Shown here one piece after another: positions 50,779 through 60,141 of a stretch of DNA of 64,000 nucleotides (its first letter is position 1; every line of letters starts with the position of its first letter). Under the pieces are notes generated by a model, which worked only from the letters and a program-made list of their open reading frames with translations, was not told the origin of the DNA and searched no databases. The stretch is from positions 133,424 to 197,423 of the forward strand of contig NZ_PZJM01000004.1 of assembly GCF_003206045.1 (NCBI RefSeq). Direction: 5' to 3'. Both the position numbers and the translations under genes were made by a program. Source of the stretch: Salinicola lusitanus. GTDB taxonomy: Bacteria > Pseudomonadota > Gammaproteobacteria > Pseudomonadales > Halomonadaceae.

Positions 50779-52518
50779 ATGAGCGTCGAAAGCAACACGA
50801 GCGCCGAAAGTCCCAACGATCGTTCCGAAGCCCAGTCCGGTGCCGAGACCCAGCAAGGGGCGCCGAATTTCCTGCGTAACCAGATTCGCGACGAGCTCGA
50901 GTCGGGGCAGGCGACGACGATCGTGACCCGCTTTCCGCCGGAGCCGAATGGGTTCCTGCACATCGGCCATGCCAAGTCGATCTGGGTCAACTTTGGCCTG
51001 GCGGAGCAGTTCGGTGGGCGCTGCCATCTTCGCTTCGACGATACCAACCCGGCCAAGGAAGAGCAGGCCTACATCGACGCGATCCAGGAAGACATCCGCT
51101 GGCTCGGCTACGAATGGAGCGGCTCGGTGCGCTTCGCCTCCGACTATTTCGACCAGCTCTATGCCTGGGCACAGCATCTGGTCCGTGAGGGCAAGGCCTA
51201 CGTCGACGACCTCTCCCCGGAGGAGATTCGCGAATACCGGGGAACGCTGACCGAGCCGGGCCGACCGAGCCCCTATCGGGAGCGCGGTGTCGAGGAAAAT
51301 CTGGATCTGCTGGAGCGCATGCGGCTGGGCGAGTTCGCCGAGGGCAGCAAGGTGCTGCGGGCCAGGATCGACATGGCCGCGCCGAATATCAATCTGCGCG
51401 ACCCGATCCTCTACCGCATCCGTCATGCAACACACCACCAGACCGGCGATGCCTGGAAGATCTACCCTTCCTACGATTTCGCCCATGGCCAGTCCGATGC
51501 CATCGAAGGCATCACTCACTCGCTGTGCACGCTGGAGTTCGAGGATCACCGCCCGCTCTACGAGTGGTTCCTGGCGCAGTTGCCGGTGCCGTCGCAGCCG
51601 CGCCAGACCGAGTTCGCGCGGATGAACGTCAATTACACGGTCACCTCCAAGCGCAAGCTCAAGCTGCTGGTCGACCGGGACGTGGTCGATGGCTGGGACG
51701 ACCCGCGCATGCCGACGATCTCCGGACTTCGCCGTCGCGGTTACACGCCGGCGTCGCTGCGCAAGTTCTGCGACATGACCGGGGTCAGCCGAGCCGCCAA
51801 CGTGGTCGATATCGCGATGCTCCATTTCGCCATCCGCTCGGATCTCGAGGACAACGCGCCGCGGGCGATGTGCGTGCTCGATCCGCTCAAGGTGGTGCTG
51901 ACCAACCTTCCCGCGGACCACGGCGAGGTGTTCGAGGTGCCGGGGCACCCGGCGCGGGAGGACATGGGCACCCGCCAGCTGCCGCTGACCCGCGAGATCT
52001 GGATCGATCGCGAAGACTTCATGGAGGAGCCGCCGAAGAAGTTCTTCCGTCTGGCACCAGGGAAGGAGGTTCGCCTGCGCAATGGCTACGTCATTCGTTG
52101 CGACGAGGTGATCAAGAACGACGAGGGCGAGATCGTCGCGCTCCACTGCAGTGTCGACTTCGACACGCTGGGCAAGAATCCGGAAGGGCGCAAGGTCAAG
52201 GGCGTCATCCACTGGGTCAGCGCCGAGCATGGCGTACCGGTGGAGGTCAGGCTCTACGACAACCTGTTCCTCGACGAGGCGCCGGATCGGGACAAGGATG
52301 CCGATTTCCTCGATCACCTGAACCCGGAGTCGCTGGTCACGGTGCAGGGCATCGCCGAGCCCTCGCTGGCGAATGCCGAACCGGAAGCGCGCTACCAGTT
52401 CGAGCGGGTCGGTTACTTCTGCGCCGATCGTCACGCCTGTCGCGATGGCAAGCTGGTATTCAATCGCACCGTGGGGCTCAAGGACAGCTGGGCCAAGATT
52501 CAGAAGAAGCAGGGCTGA
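50779..52518 (+). CDS. glnS: Glutaminyl-tRNA synthetase
   Basis: A 579-residue class I synthetase. The HIGH motif is [14 protein letters not shown] and the KMSKS-type loop is [10 protein letters not shown], with Thr where E. coli has Met. The anticodon-binding barrels follow. A 30-residue acidic, low-complexity N-terminal lead precedes the family start around [14 protein letters not shown]. cysS follows 12 bases later. Confidence 0.96.
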   Translation: MSVESNTSAESPNDRSEAQSGAETQQGAPNFLRNQIRDELESGQATTIVTRFPPEPNGFLHIGHAKSIWVNFGLAEQFGGRCHLRFDDTNPAKEEQAYIDAIQEDIRWLGYEWSGSVRFASDYFDQLYAWAQHLVREGKAYVDDLSPEEIREYRGTLTEPGRPSPYRERGVEENLDLLERMRLGEFAEGSKVLRARIDMAAPNINLRDPILYRIRHATHHQTGDAWKIYPSYDFAHGQSDAIEGITHSLCTLEFEDHRPLYEWFLAQLPVPSQPRQTEFARMNVNYTVTSKRKLKLLVDRDVVDGWDDPRMPTISGLRRRGYTPASLRKFCDMTGVSRAANVVDIAMLHFAIRSDLEDNAPRAMCVLDPLKVVLTNLPADHGEVFEVPGHPAREDMGTRQLPLTREIWIDREDFMEEPPKKFFRLAPGKEVRLRNGYVIRCDEVIKNDEGEIVALHCSVDFDTLGKNPEGRKVKGVIHWVSAEHGVPVEVRLYDNLFLDEAPDRDKDADFLDHLNPESLVTVQGIAEPSLANAEPEARYQFERVGYFCADRHACRDGKLVFNRTVGLKDSWAKIQKKQG

Positions 52519-52530
52519 AGGAACGAGAAC

Positions 52531-53931
52531 ATGAGCGGGCTGGAGATCTACAACACGCTGACGCGCCGCAAGGCGAAACTCGATCCCATCGAGCCCGGCA
52601 AGGTGCGGATGTACGTCTGCGGGATGACGGTCTACGACTACTGCCACCTGGGTCATGCCCGGGTCATGGTGGCGTTCGACGTGATCACGCGCTGGCTGCG
52701 CCAGACCGGCCTGGACGTGACCTACGTTCGCAACATCACCGACATCGACGACAAGATTCTCCGGCGCGCGGAGGAGAACGGCGAGTCGATTTCGGCGCTG
52801 ACCGAGCGCATGATCGCGGCCATGCACGAGGACGAGGCGCGGCTGGGAGTTCTGCGGCCGGATGCGGAGCCTCGCGCCACCGGACATATCCCGGAGATCG
52901 TGGCGATGATCGAGCGCCTGATCGAAGGCGGCTATGCCTACGCGGCCGCCAACGGCGACGTCTACTACCGTGTTCGCCGCTTTGCCGACTATGGCAAGCT
53001 CAACAACCGCAATCTCGACGACATGCGCGCGGGTGCCCGGGTCGACGTCGACGAACACAAGGAGGATCCGCTCGACTTCGTGCTCTGGAAGGCGGCCAAG
53101 CCGGGCGAGGCCAGCTGGTCTTCGCCCTGGGGCGAAGGTCGGCCAGGCTGGCATATCGAGTGCTCGGCGATGTCGACCTGCTGCCTGGGCGAGACCTTCG
53201 ATATCCATGGCGGCGGGCCGGATCTGACCTTCCCGCATCACGAGAACGAGATCGCCCAGAGCGAGGCGGCCACCGGCAAGCCCTACGTCAATGTGTGGAT
53301 GCATGCCGGCGCGGTACGGGTCAACCAGGAGAAGATGTCCAAGTCGCTGGGCAACTTCTTCACGATCCGCGAGGTGCTGGAAGTTCACGATCCGGAAGTG
53401 GTGCGCTACCTGCTGGTGGCGAGCCACTATCGCAGTCCGATCAACTATGCGCCGGAGTCCCTGAGCGATGCCCGCAAGTCGCTCGAGCGTTTCTACCATG
53501 CCCTGGACGGCGTCGAGCCGGCTCACGGCGACGTCAAGGGCATCTATGCCGAGCGCTTCTCGGCGGCGATGAGCGACGATTTCAATACGCCTGAAGCCCT
53601 GTCGGTACTGTTCGACCTGGCGCGGGAGATCAATCGGCTAAGAGATGCCGAGCCGGCTCACGCCAGCGCGCTCGGCCAGGAGCTCAAGCGGCTGGCGAAT
53701 CTGCTGGGCTTGCTCGAGCGGTCGCCCGCCGAGTTCTTCAAGGCTGGTGCTGCCGAGCTGCCGCTGAGCGAGGCCGAGATCGAGTCCCGAATCGAGGCGC
53801 GGGCGACGGCCAAGAGCCAGCGGGATTTCGCCGAAGCCGATCGAATTCGCGACGAACTGGCCGCGCTGGGTATCGTGCTGAAGGACTCCCGCGAGGGAAC
53901 GCGCTGGAGTTTCGAAGCGCCGCCGGCCTGA
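52531..53931 (+). CDS. cysS: Cysteinyl-tRNA synthetase
   Basis: A 466-residue class I synthetase. Zinc ligands include Cys in [16 protein letters not shown], Cys in HIECSAMS, and His/Glu in [12 protein letters not shown]. The KMSKS motif is [11 protein letters not shown]. glnS-cysS is a two-gene operon; the pair with downstream folD/mtnN is conserved in pseudomonads and relatives. Confidence 0.97.
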   Translation: MSGLEIYNTLTRRKAKLDPIEPGKVRMYVCGMTVYDYCHLGHARVMVAFDVITRWLRQTGLDVTYVRNITDIDDKILRRAEENGESISALTERMIAAMHEDEARLGVLRPDAEPRATGHIPEIVAMIERLIEGGYAYAAANGDVYYRVRRFADYGKLNNRNLDDMRAGARVDVDEHKEDPLDFVLWKAAKPGEASWSSPWGEGRPGWHIECSAMSTCCLGETFDIHGGGPDLTFPHHENEIAQSEAATGKPYVNVWMHAGAVRVNQEKMSKSLGNFFTIREVLEVHDPEVVRYLLVASHYRSPINYAPESLSDARKSLERFYHALDGVEPAHGDVKGIYAERFSAAMSDDFNTPEALSVLFDLAREINRLRDAEPAHASALGQELKRLANLLGLLERSPAEFFKAGAAELPLSEAEIESRIEARATAKSQRDFAEADRIRDELAALGIVLKDSREGTRWSFEAPPA

Positions 53932-53950
53932 GCCGACGCTGTCCTGAAAC

Positions 53951-53980
53951 GACGAACCCCGCCAATTGGCGGGGTTCGTC
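53951..53980. terminator. Bidirectional hairpin between cysS and mtnN
   Basis: A perfect 13-bp stem GACGAACCCCGCC / GGCGGGGTTCGTC with AATT loop lies between convergent stops. No long T-tract. Confidence 0.75.
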
Positions 53981-54001
53981 GTCATGGCGATCGGCTCGGT
54001 C

Positions 54002-54706
54002 TCAGACGCCGGCCAGGCGGGCGATGATCGCCTCGACCATTTCGGCGGAGTGAGTCGCGGCTTGTTCCAGGAAGGCGTCGAACGAGAGGCTGGACTCCTT
54101 GCCGGCGATATCCGATAGCGCCCTGATGACCACGAACGGACAGCCGAACAGGTGGCACGTCTGGGCAATGGCGGCGGCTTCCATCTCCACGGCCAGCATC
54201 TGGGGGAAGTGCTCGCGCACGGCATCGACGCGCGCCGGGTCGGCCATGAAGCTGTCGCCGGTGCAGATCAACCCCTCGTGGACGCGCAGGGCCCCGAGTG
54301 TCTCGATGCAGGCGCGGGCAGTGTCGATCAATCCCGGGTCGGCGCTGAAGCCGGCGGGCATCCCGGGGACCTGGCCCATCTCGTAGCCGAATGCCGTGAC
54401 GTCGACGTCATGGTGGCGCACCTCGCTGGAGATGACCACGTCGCCGACTTCCATCGCCGCACCGAAGCCGCCCGCGGAGCCGGTATTGATGATGGCGTCC
54501 GGGCGGTAGTGGGTCATCAGTTGGGTTGCGCCTACCGTGGCGTTGACCTTGCCGATCCCGGACTGGAGCAGCACGATCCGAAGGCCGTGACGCTCGCCGC
54601 AATGGAAGATGCCGCCAGGGTGATGTTCGGTGCGGGGGTTGTCCAGGCGGGAGGCGAGCAGGGCGACTTCCTGCTCCATGGCGCCGATGATACCGAGAGT
54701 CTGCAT
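54002..54706 (-). CDS. mtnN: 5'-methylthioadenosine/S-adenosylhomocysteine nucleosidase
   Basis: A 234-residue enzyme. IGIIGAMEQEV-type start (MQTLGIIGAMEQEVALL), INTGSAGGFGAAMEVGDVV, VEMEAAAIAQ and the catalytic Asp in IRALSDIAGKES align with E. coli MtnN. It cleaves MTA and SAH, recycling methionine and adenine. ATG 54706 fits the family; a nearby upstream ATG at 54718 is also possible. Confidence 0.93.
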   Translation of the reverse strand: MQTLGIIGAMEQEVALLASRLDNPRTEHHPGGIFHCGERHGLRIVLLQSGIGKVNATVGATQLMTHYRPDAIINTGSAGGFGAAMEVGDVVISSEVRHHDVDVTAFGYEMGQVPGMPAGFSADPGLIDTARACIETLGALRVHEGLICTGDSFMADPARVDAVREHFPQMLAVEMEAAAIAQTCHLFGCPFVVIRALSDIAGKESSLSFDAFLEQAATHSAEMVEAIIARLAGV

Positions 54707-54743
54707 GGGATGATCCATTGTCCTGATGGGAGCGGTCGATGAT

Positions 54744-55601
54744 TCACTGTGCATCATGGAGTTCGGCGGCCTGCAGGGTGTTCTGCAGCAGCGTGGCGAC
54801 GGTCATTGGGCCGACGCCGCCGGGTACCGGCGTGATCCAGCTGGCGCGTTCGGCGGCGGTATCGAAATCGACGTCGCCGATCAGCGTGCCATCCTGCTGG
54901 CGGTTGATGCCCACGTCGATGACGATCGCCCCCGGTTTGATCCAGTTGCCATCGATCAGGCCGGGCTTGCCGGTGGCGACCACCAGCAGGTCGGCTTGTC
55001 TGACCTTCTCCTCGAGTCCTTGGGTGAAGCGATGGCAGATCGTGGTGGTGCAGCCGGCGAGCAGTAGTTCGAGCGCCATGGGCCGACCGACGATGTTGGA
55101 GGCGCCGACGATGGTGGCGTCCAGTCCTCGCAGCGGGATTCGGTTATGCTCCAGCAGGGTGATGATGCCCTTGGGGGTGCAGGGGCGCAGCAACGGAAGT
55201 CGCTGTGCCAGGCGCCCGAGGTTGTAAGGGTGGAACCCGTCGACATCCTTGTCCGGACGAATGCGCTCGAGCAGGGGGTTGGCGTCGAGATGGGCTGGCA
55301 GTGGCAGTTGCAGCAGAATGCCATCGACGGTCGGGTCGGCGTTCAGCCGGTCGATCAGCGCTTCCAGCTCCTTTTGGGTCGTGGTGGTCTCGAGCCGATG
55401 GCTGAAGGAGAGGATGCCGGCGTTCTCGCAGGCCCGGTGCTTGTGGCTGACGTAGACCTCCGATGCCGGGTCGTGACCGATCAGAATGACGGCCAGCCCC
55501 GGGCGGCGCAGCCCTTGTTGGGTACGATGTTCCACGTCGGCTTTTACCTGACTGCGAATTGCGCCGGCAATGGCTTTGCCATCGATCAACTGAGCGGTCA
55601 T
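54744..55601 (-). CDS. folD: Methylenetetrahydrofolate dehydrogenase/cyclohydrolase FolD
   Basis: A 285-residue bifunctional enzyme. The catalytic lysine is in [17 protein letters not shown]; substrate and NADP motifs are [39 protein letters not shown] and [16 protein letters not shown]. It interconverts one-carbon folates. mtnN follows 37 bases downstream on the same strand. Readings upstream of 55601 add a basic leader and are rejected. Confidence 0.96.
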   Translation of the reverse strand: MTAQLIDGKAIAGAIRSQVKADVEHRTQQGLRRPGLAVILIGHDPASEVYVSHKHRACENAGILSFSHRLETTTTQKELEALIDRLNADPTVDGILLQLPLPAHLDANPLLERIRPDKDVDGFHPYNLGRLAQRLPLLRPCTPKGIITLLEHNRIPLRGLDATIVGASNIVGRPMALELLLAGCTTTICHRFTQGLEEKVRQADLLVVATGKPGLIDGNWIKPGAIVIDVGINRQQDGTLIGDVDFDTAAERASWITPVPGGVGPMTVATLLQNTLQAAELHDAQ

Positions 55602-55846
55602 CGACTTTCCTTTCTGAGTCCTGAAGGCCGGCGGGTCGCCGGAGGAGGTGGGCAATTTTCGCACGCCCAGCGATGCAGTCAACGCACGGTGACGGGGAAG
55701 TGGGATTCGGGTCCGACGGTGACTTCCTCGCTGCCTGACGAATCGGGCCTGAGTGCACGTAAAGGCTTGACCCCGCTGAAAGGATCCGTAGAATACGCAG
55801 CGCATCGAAGGGCTCGTAGAGTCATCGGCCACGAAAAACGCGGCAT

Positions 55847-55923
55847 CGGGGTATAGCGCAGTCTGGTAGCGCGCCTGCTTTGGGAGCAGGATGTCGGGGG
55901 TTCAAATCCCTCTACCCCGACCA
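55847..55923 (+). tRNA. tRNA-Pro (TGG)
   Basis: A 77-base cloverleaf: acceptor CGGGGTA/TACCCCG, anticodon loop TTTGGGA (anticodon TGG), T-arm GGTTCAAATCC, encoded CCA. Confidence 0.97.
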
Positions 55924-55970
55924 AAGCTGTCGTCTTCGCGTGTCGATGGAAATGCAGCCGGTATTGGAAT

Positions 55971-56047
55971 GCGCCTATAGCTCAACCGGATAGAGCAACG
56001 GCCTTCTAAGCCGTAGGTTGCAGGTTCGAGTCCTGCTGGGCGCGCCA
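55971..56047 (+). tRNA. tRNA-Arg (TCT)
   Basis: A 77-base cloverleaf: acceptor GCGCCTA/TGGGCGC, anticodon loop CTTCTAA (anticodon TCT, reading AGA/AGG), T-arm GGTTCGAGTCC, encoded CCA. Confidence 0.97.
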
Positions 56048-56091
56048 CTCAACACGGCGTGACGCGTTCCCGGTCGATGCAGAGTCGGTAT

Positions 56092-56167
56092 GGTGGGTGT
56101 AGCTCAGTGGTAGAGCCCCGGATTGTGGCTCCGGTGGTCGTGGGTTCGATCCCCATCATCCACCCCA
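56092..56167 (+). tRNA. tRNA-His (GTG), copy 1
   Basis: A 76-base tRNA with the extra 5' G opposite C73 that identifies tRNA-His. The anticodon loop TTGTGGC gives GTG; CCA is encoded. Confidence 0.97.
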
Positions 56168-56190
56168 TTACCGACCAAGCTTCTAGAAAT

Positions 56191-56266
56191 GGTGGGTGTA
56201 GCTCAGTGGTAGAGCCCCGGATTGTGGCTCCGGTGGTCGTGGGTTCGATCCCCATCATCCACCCCA
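56191..56266 (+). tRNA. tRNA-His (GTG), copy 2
   Basis: Identical over all 76 bases to the copy 23 bases upstream, a tandem duplication. It ends the Pro-Arg-His-His cluster. Confidence 0.97.
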
Positions 56267-56560
56267 TTTCTTCCCTTCGTTAGTCTATTTCCTCTCATGG
56301 CTTTTCTCTCCGGCTGTCGGCTTCACTATGCGGCCAGGCGTCGTCGATCGATGGCTCGAGTGCATCGAGAATCCTCCTAAAGTCGATTTTTGCCGCATCA
56401 GGCTTGTATTTTGCCCCGATCGGTACCATTTACCGCGCTAGTCAGCTTGCCAGTAGGCATGGGGGTTCTTAAAATCGCCCCCTTGCTTTGAAATGACAGT
56501 TTTGAAGTCACAGTCTTTGAGTTGCATTCACAGAACGCCCCCGTCGGTAGAGGATCATCT
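56267..56560. other. Leader region between tRNA-His and tig
   Basis: About 294 bases without a gene. It is AT-richer than the genes and contains GGGGG and CCCCC tracts near 56461-56485 that could pair weakly. No clear promoter was identified, and no T-tract terminator follows the tRNA-His. Confidence 0.4.
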
Positions 56561-57916
56561 ATGCAAGTTTCCGTTGAGACGACATCCCAGATCGAACGTC
56601 GCATCACTGTTCAGGTTCCCGCAGCCGAGGTCGATGAAGCGGTTGCGACTCGCCTGCAAGACACCGCCAAGCGCGTTCGTCTGAATGGCTTTCGTCAAGG
56701 GAAGATCCCGATGGCGGTCGTGCGCCAGCGTTACGGCAAGGATGTCCGCAATGAAGTCGTCAGTGAGCTGATGCGTCAGCACTACGTGCGGGCAATCACC
56801 GAGCAGAGCCTGAACCCGGCCGGCTACCCCTCGATCGAGCCGAAGGTCGATCAGACGGGCAAGGATCTGGAGTTCGTCGCCACGCTCGAAGTCTATCCGG
56901 AAATCGAGCTCAGCGGCATCGATGGCACCCCCATCGAGCGCCCGCAGGCGGAGATCGCCGATGCCGATATCGACACGATGATCGAGACCCTGCGCGGACA
57001 GCGGGCCGAGTTCCAGCCGGTCGAACGCGCAGCGGAAGAGGGTGACAAGGTCAAGATCGACTTCCAGGGCTTCCTCGGCGATGAGCCGTTCGAGGGCGGT
57101 TCCGCCGAAGGGCACGAGCTCGAGCTGGGGTCCAATCGCTTCATTCCGGGCTTCGAGGAGCAGTTGGTCGGCGCCAAGGCCGGTGACGAGAAGAGCATTA
57201 ACGTGACCTTCCCGGAGGACTACCAGGCCGAGCACCTGGCGGGTCAGGAGGCGACCTTCAAGGTCAAGGTTCATGAAGTCTCTGCCAGGGCGCTGCCGGA
57301 AGTCGATGCCGACTTCATCAAGGAGTTCGGCGTGGAAGACGGCGATGCCGACAAGTTCCGGGCCGAGGTCAAGGGCAACATGGAGCGCGAAGTCCGCCAG
57401 GCGGCCCGTAACCGGGTCAAGCAGCAGGCTCTCGATGCGCTGCAGAAAGCCAACGACGTCACGGTCCCGCAGTCGCTGATCCAGCAGGAGACCGACGGGC
57501 TCAAGCGTCAAGCCGCCCAGCAGTTCGGCCTCGGTGAAGACTTCGACGTCAGCCAGTTGCCGAACGAGCTGTTCGCCGAGCAGGCTCGCACCCGCGTCAA
57601 GATCGGCCTGCTGCTGGCGGAAGTCATCAAGCAGCACGAGCTCGATGCCAGCGATGACGAAATCCGCGCCCGTGCCGAGGAGCTGGCAACCCAGTACCAG
57701 CAGCCGGAGCAGGTCGTCGACCAGTACATGCAGAACGACGAGCTCAAGGGCCAGGTCAAGTCGGCCGTGCTGGAAGACAAGGCCGTTGACAAGCTTCTCG
57801 AGCAGGCTCAGGTTAACGACGTCAGCATGAGCTACGAGCAAGTGCTGCAGGCCGCCCAGCAGTCCGAGGAAGCGGCCGAAGAGGACGAAGCCGAGGAAAG
57901 CGATTCCAAAGCATGA
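56561..57916 (+). CDS. tig: Trigger factor
   Basis: A 451-residue ribosome-associated chaperone. The ribosome-binding loop GFRQGKIPMAVVRQRYG is in the N-terminal domain, the FKBP-type isomerase domain runs from about residue 150 (EGDKVKIDFQGFLGDEPFEGG), and a long helical C-terminal arm ends in an acidic tail. AGAGGA six bases upstream decides ATG 56561. clpP and clpX follow. Confidence 0.97.
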   Translation: MQVSVETTSQIERRITVQVPAAEVDEAVATRLQDTAKRVRLNGFRQGKIPMAVVRQRYGKDVRNEVVSELMRQHYVRAITEQSLNPAGYPSIEPKVDQTGKDLEFVATLEVYPEIELSGIDGTPIERPQAEIADADIDTMIETLRGQRAEFQPVERAAEEGDKVKIDFQGFLGDEPFEGGSAEGHELELGSNRFIPGFEEQLVGAKAGDEKSINVTFPEDYQAEHLAGQEATFKVKVHEVSARALPEVDADFIKEFGVEDGDADKFRAEVKGNMEREVRQAARNRVKQQALDALQKANDVTVPQSLIQQETDGLKRQAAQQFGLGEDFDVSQLPNELFAEQARTRVKIGLLLAEVIKQHELDASDDEIRARAEELATQYQQPEQVVDQYMQNDELKGQVKSAVLEDKAVDKLLEQAQVNDVSMSYEQVLQAAQQSEEAAEEDEAEESDSKA

Positions 57917-57936
57917 CGGGTGCTTGGTAAGCGAGA

Positions 57937-57958
57937 CGACCCGGTTCCGGCCGGGTCG
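57937..57958 (+). other. Hairpin between tig and clpP
   Basis: A perfect 8-bp stem CGACCCGG / CCGGGTCG with a TTCCGG loop, 20 bases past the tig stop. No T-run follows, so it may be a processing or stabilising structure. Confidence 0.6.
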
Positions 57959-58001
57959 CTAGTCGATGGGCCTGACAATCACCAGATGTAAGGAAATCGC
58001 G

Positions 58002-58622
58002 ATGCGTAACGAGTTCGACATCAGTAATGCCGGTGGCCTGGTCCCGATGGTGGTGGAGCAGAGTGCGCGCGGCGAGCGGTCATACGATATCTATTCTCGT
58101 CTGCTCAAAGAGCGTGTCATCTTCCTGGTTGGCCAGGTCGAGGACTACATGGCCAACCTGGTCGTGGCGCAACTGCTGTTCCTGGAGTCCGAGAATCCGG
58201 ACAAGGACATCCACCTTTATATCAACTCGCCGGGCGGCTCGGTGACCGCAGGCATGTCCATCTACGACACCATGCAGTTCATCAAGCCCGACGTCTCCAC
58301 GGTCTGTATCGGCCAGGCGGCGAGCATGGGTGCGCTGCTGCTTGCCGGCGGTGCGAAATCCAAGCGCTTCTGTCTGCCGCATTCGCGGATGATGATTCAC
58401 CAGCCGCTTGGGGGATATCAGGGCCAGGCTGCGGATATCGAGATCCACACCCGGGAAATCCTGACCATTCGCCAGAAGCTGAACCGCATTCTGGCCGAGC
58501 ACACCGGGCAGGATATCGACAAGATTGCTCAGGACACCGATCGGGACAACTTCATGGATGGCGAACAGGCCGTTGAATATGGCCTGATCGATGCCATGCT
58601 GGATAAGCGTCCGGTATCCTGA
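58002..58622 (+). CDS. clpP: ClpP protease subunit
   Basis: A 206-residue serine peptidase. The nucleophile is in [14 protein letters not shown], the histidine in [10 protein letters not shown], and the aspartate in DTDRDNFMD. It forms a 14-mer with ClpX. Start MRNEFDISN at 58002 follows AAGGAAA; a propeptide of about 12 residues precedes LVPMVVEQ. Confidence 0.97.
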   Translation: MRNEFDISNAGGLVPMVVEQSARGERSYDIYSRLLKERVIFLVGQVEDYMANLVVAQLLFLESENPDKDIHLYINSPGGSVTAGMSIYDTMQFIKPDVSTVCIGQAASMGALLLAGGAKSKRFCLPHSRMMIHQPLGGYQGQAADIEIHTREILTIRQKLNRILAEHTGQDIDKIAQDTDRDNFMDGEQAVEYGLIDAMLDKRPVS

Positions 58623-58685
58623 TAGCGTTTGAGTCAAGGTTTCACACGGCGGCGCGCTGCGTCGCCGTCCTGACGAGGTACACGA

Positions 58686-59969
58686 ATGGCCGACGGTAAA
58701 GGCAAAGACGACAACGGCAAGCTGCTCTACTGCTCGTTCTGCGGCAAGAACCAGAACGAGGTTCGCAAGCTAATCGCCGGGCCGTCCGTCTATATCTGTG
58801 ACGAGTGTGTCGATCTCTGCAACGACATCATTCGCGAAGAGGTTCTGGAAGCCGACGCCGAGAGCGATGAAGACCGTCTTCCCGTACCTCGAGAGATCCG
58901 CAACACGCTCGACGACTATGTGATTGGCCAGGATCGCGCCAAGATGGTGCTGTCGGTGGCTGTCTACAACCATTACAAGCGCCTGCGCAGTACTGGTGGC
59001 AAGAGCGACAGCATCGAGCTGGGCAAGTCCAATATCCTGCTGATCGGCCCGACCGGTAGCGGCAAGACGCTGCTGGCGGAGACGTTGGCGCGCCTGCTCA
59101 ACGTGCCGTTCACCATTGCGGACGCCACCACGCTGACGGAAGCCGGCTATGTCGGTGAGGATGTCGAGAACATCATCCAGAAGCTGTTGCAGAAGTGCGA
59201 CTACGACGTCGAGAAGGCTCAGCGCGGTATCGTCTACATCGACGAGATCGACAAGATCTCCCGCAAGTCGGATAACCCGTCGATCACTCGCGACGTCTCC
59301 GGCGAAGGCGTCCAGCAGGCCTTGCTCAAGCTGATCGAGGGCACGACGGCCTCCGTGCCGCCGCAAGGGGGGCGCAAGCATCCCCAGCAGGAGTTTCTGC
59401 AGGTCGACACTGGCAATATCCTGTTCATCGTCGGCGGTGCCTTCGCCGGCCTGGACAAGGTGATCCGCGACCGCGCCGAGAAGGGCGGGATCGGCTTCAA
59501 CGCCTCCGTCAAGAGCAAGGAAAGCAACAAGGGGGTTGGCGATATTCTCGCCGACGTCGAACCGGAAGATCTCGTCAAGTTCGGCTTGATCCCGGAGTTC
59601 GTCGGGCGCCTGCCGGTCATCGCGACGTTGACGGAGCTGACCGAGGACGCGCTGGTCCAGATCCTGATCGAGCCCAAGAACTCGTTGGTCAAGCAGTACG
59701 CCCACCTGTTCGAAATGGAAGGTGTCGAGCTGGACTTTCGAGAGGATGCGTTGCGAGCGGTGGCCCACAAGGCCATGGAGCGCAAGACGGGCGCGCGCGG
59801 TCTGCGCTCGATCCTCGAGTCGGTGCTGCTGGAGACCATGTACGACGTGCCGTCACTCGATGGCGTGACCAAGGTCGTGATCGACGGTTCCGTCATTTCC
59901 GGCGACAGCGAGCCGTTGCTGATCTACTCGAAGCAGGAAGAGAGCCGCGTCGCCAACAAGGACGGGTGA
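58686..59969 (+). CDS. clpX: ClpX unfoldase
   Basis: A 427-residue AAA+ ATPase. The zinc-binding domain has CSFCGKNQ and CDECVDLC; Walker A is [15 protein letters not shown], Walker B is VYIDEIDKI, and the ClpP-contacting IGF-type loop is KGGIGFNA. It lies 63 bases after clpP and is followed by an intrinsic terminator. Confidence 0.97.
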   Translation: MADGKGKDDNGKLLYCSFCGKNQNEVRKLIAGPSVYICDECVDLCNDIIREEVLEADAESDEDRLPVPREIRNTLDDYVIGQDRAKMVLSVAVYNHYKRLRSTGGKSDSIELGKSNILLIGPTGSGKTLLAETLARLLNVPFTIADATTLTEAGYVGEDVENIIQKLLQKCDYDVEKAQRGIVYIDEIDKISRKSDNPSITRDVSGEGVQQALLKLIEGTTASVPPQGGRKHPQQEFLQVDTGNILFIVGGAFAGLDKVIRDRAEKGGIGFNASVKSKESNKGVGDILADVEPEDLVKFGLIPEFVGRLPVIATLTELTEDALVQILIEPKNSLVKQYAHLFEMEGVELDFREDALRAVAHKAMERKTGARGLRSILESVLLETMYDVPSLDGVTKVVIDGSVISGDSEPLLIYSKQEESRVANKDG

Positions 59970-59996
59970 TCGAACCCGCGCTGTTACCTGCCTAGA

Positions 59997-60026
59997 CGAG
60001 GGGGCCTGACAGGCCCCCTCGCTTTT
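59997..60026 (+). terminator. Intrinsic terminator after clpX
   Basis: A perfect 11-bp stem CGAGGGGGCCT / AGGCCCCCTCG with GAC loop followed by CTTTT, 27 bases past the clpX stop. Confidence 0.9.
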
Positions 60027-60051
60027 ATGGCTATCGCCCGCGTCGATCACT

Positions 60052-60082
60052 CTTGCATCCGAGCGGTGGTGCCCCCACGTAT
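60052..60082 (+). promoter_or_regulatory. Sigma-32-like heat-shock promoter of lon
   Basis: CTTGCAT (60052-60058) and CCCCACGTAT (60073-60082) are separated by 14 bases, resembling the CTTGAAA and CCCCATnT elements of RpoH promoters. It lies between the clpX terminator and the lon ATG, and lon is a classic heat-shock gene. Confidence 0.6.
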
Positions 60083-60141
60083 CTTCCCTATTGCCGCTCT
60101 GGTGGCTCACCCATCCGAAAGTTTGTCGAGGAAATGCTGTA

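Noticed and set aside
50596-53526. Very long open frame on the minus strand continuing upstream of ppiB across glnS and cysS (1141 codons in total)
   Set aside because: It is antisense to two clear synthetase genes, its translation is low-complexity (rich in His, Arg, Val, Asp) and only the last 164 codons resemble a family (PpiB). It arises from high GC codon use opposite real genes.
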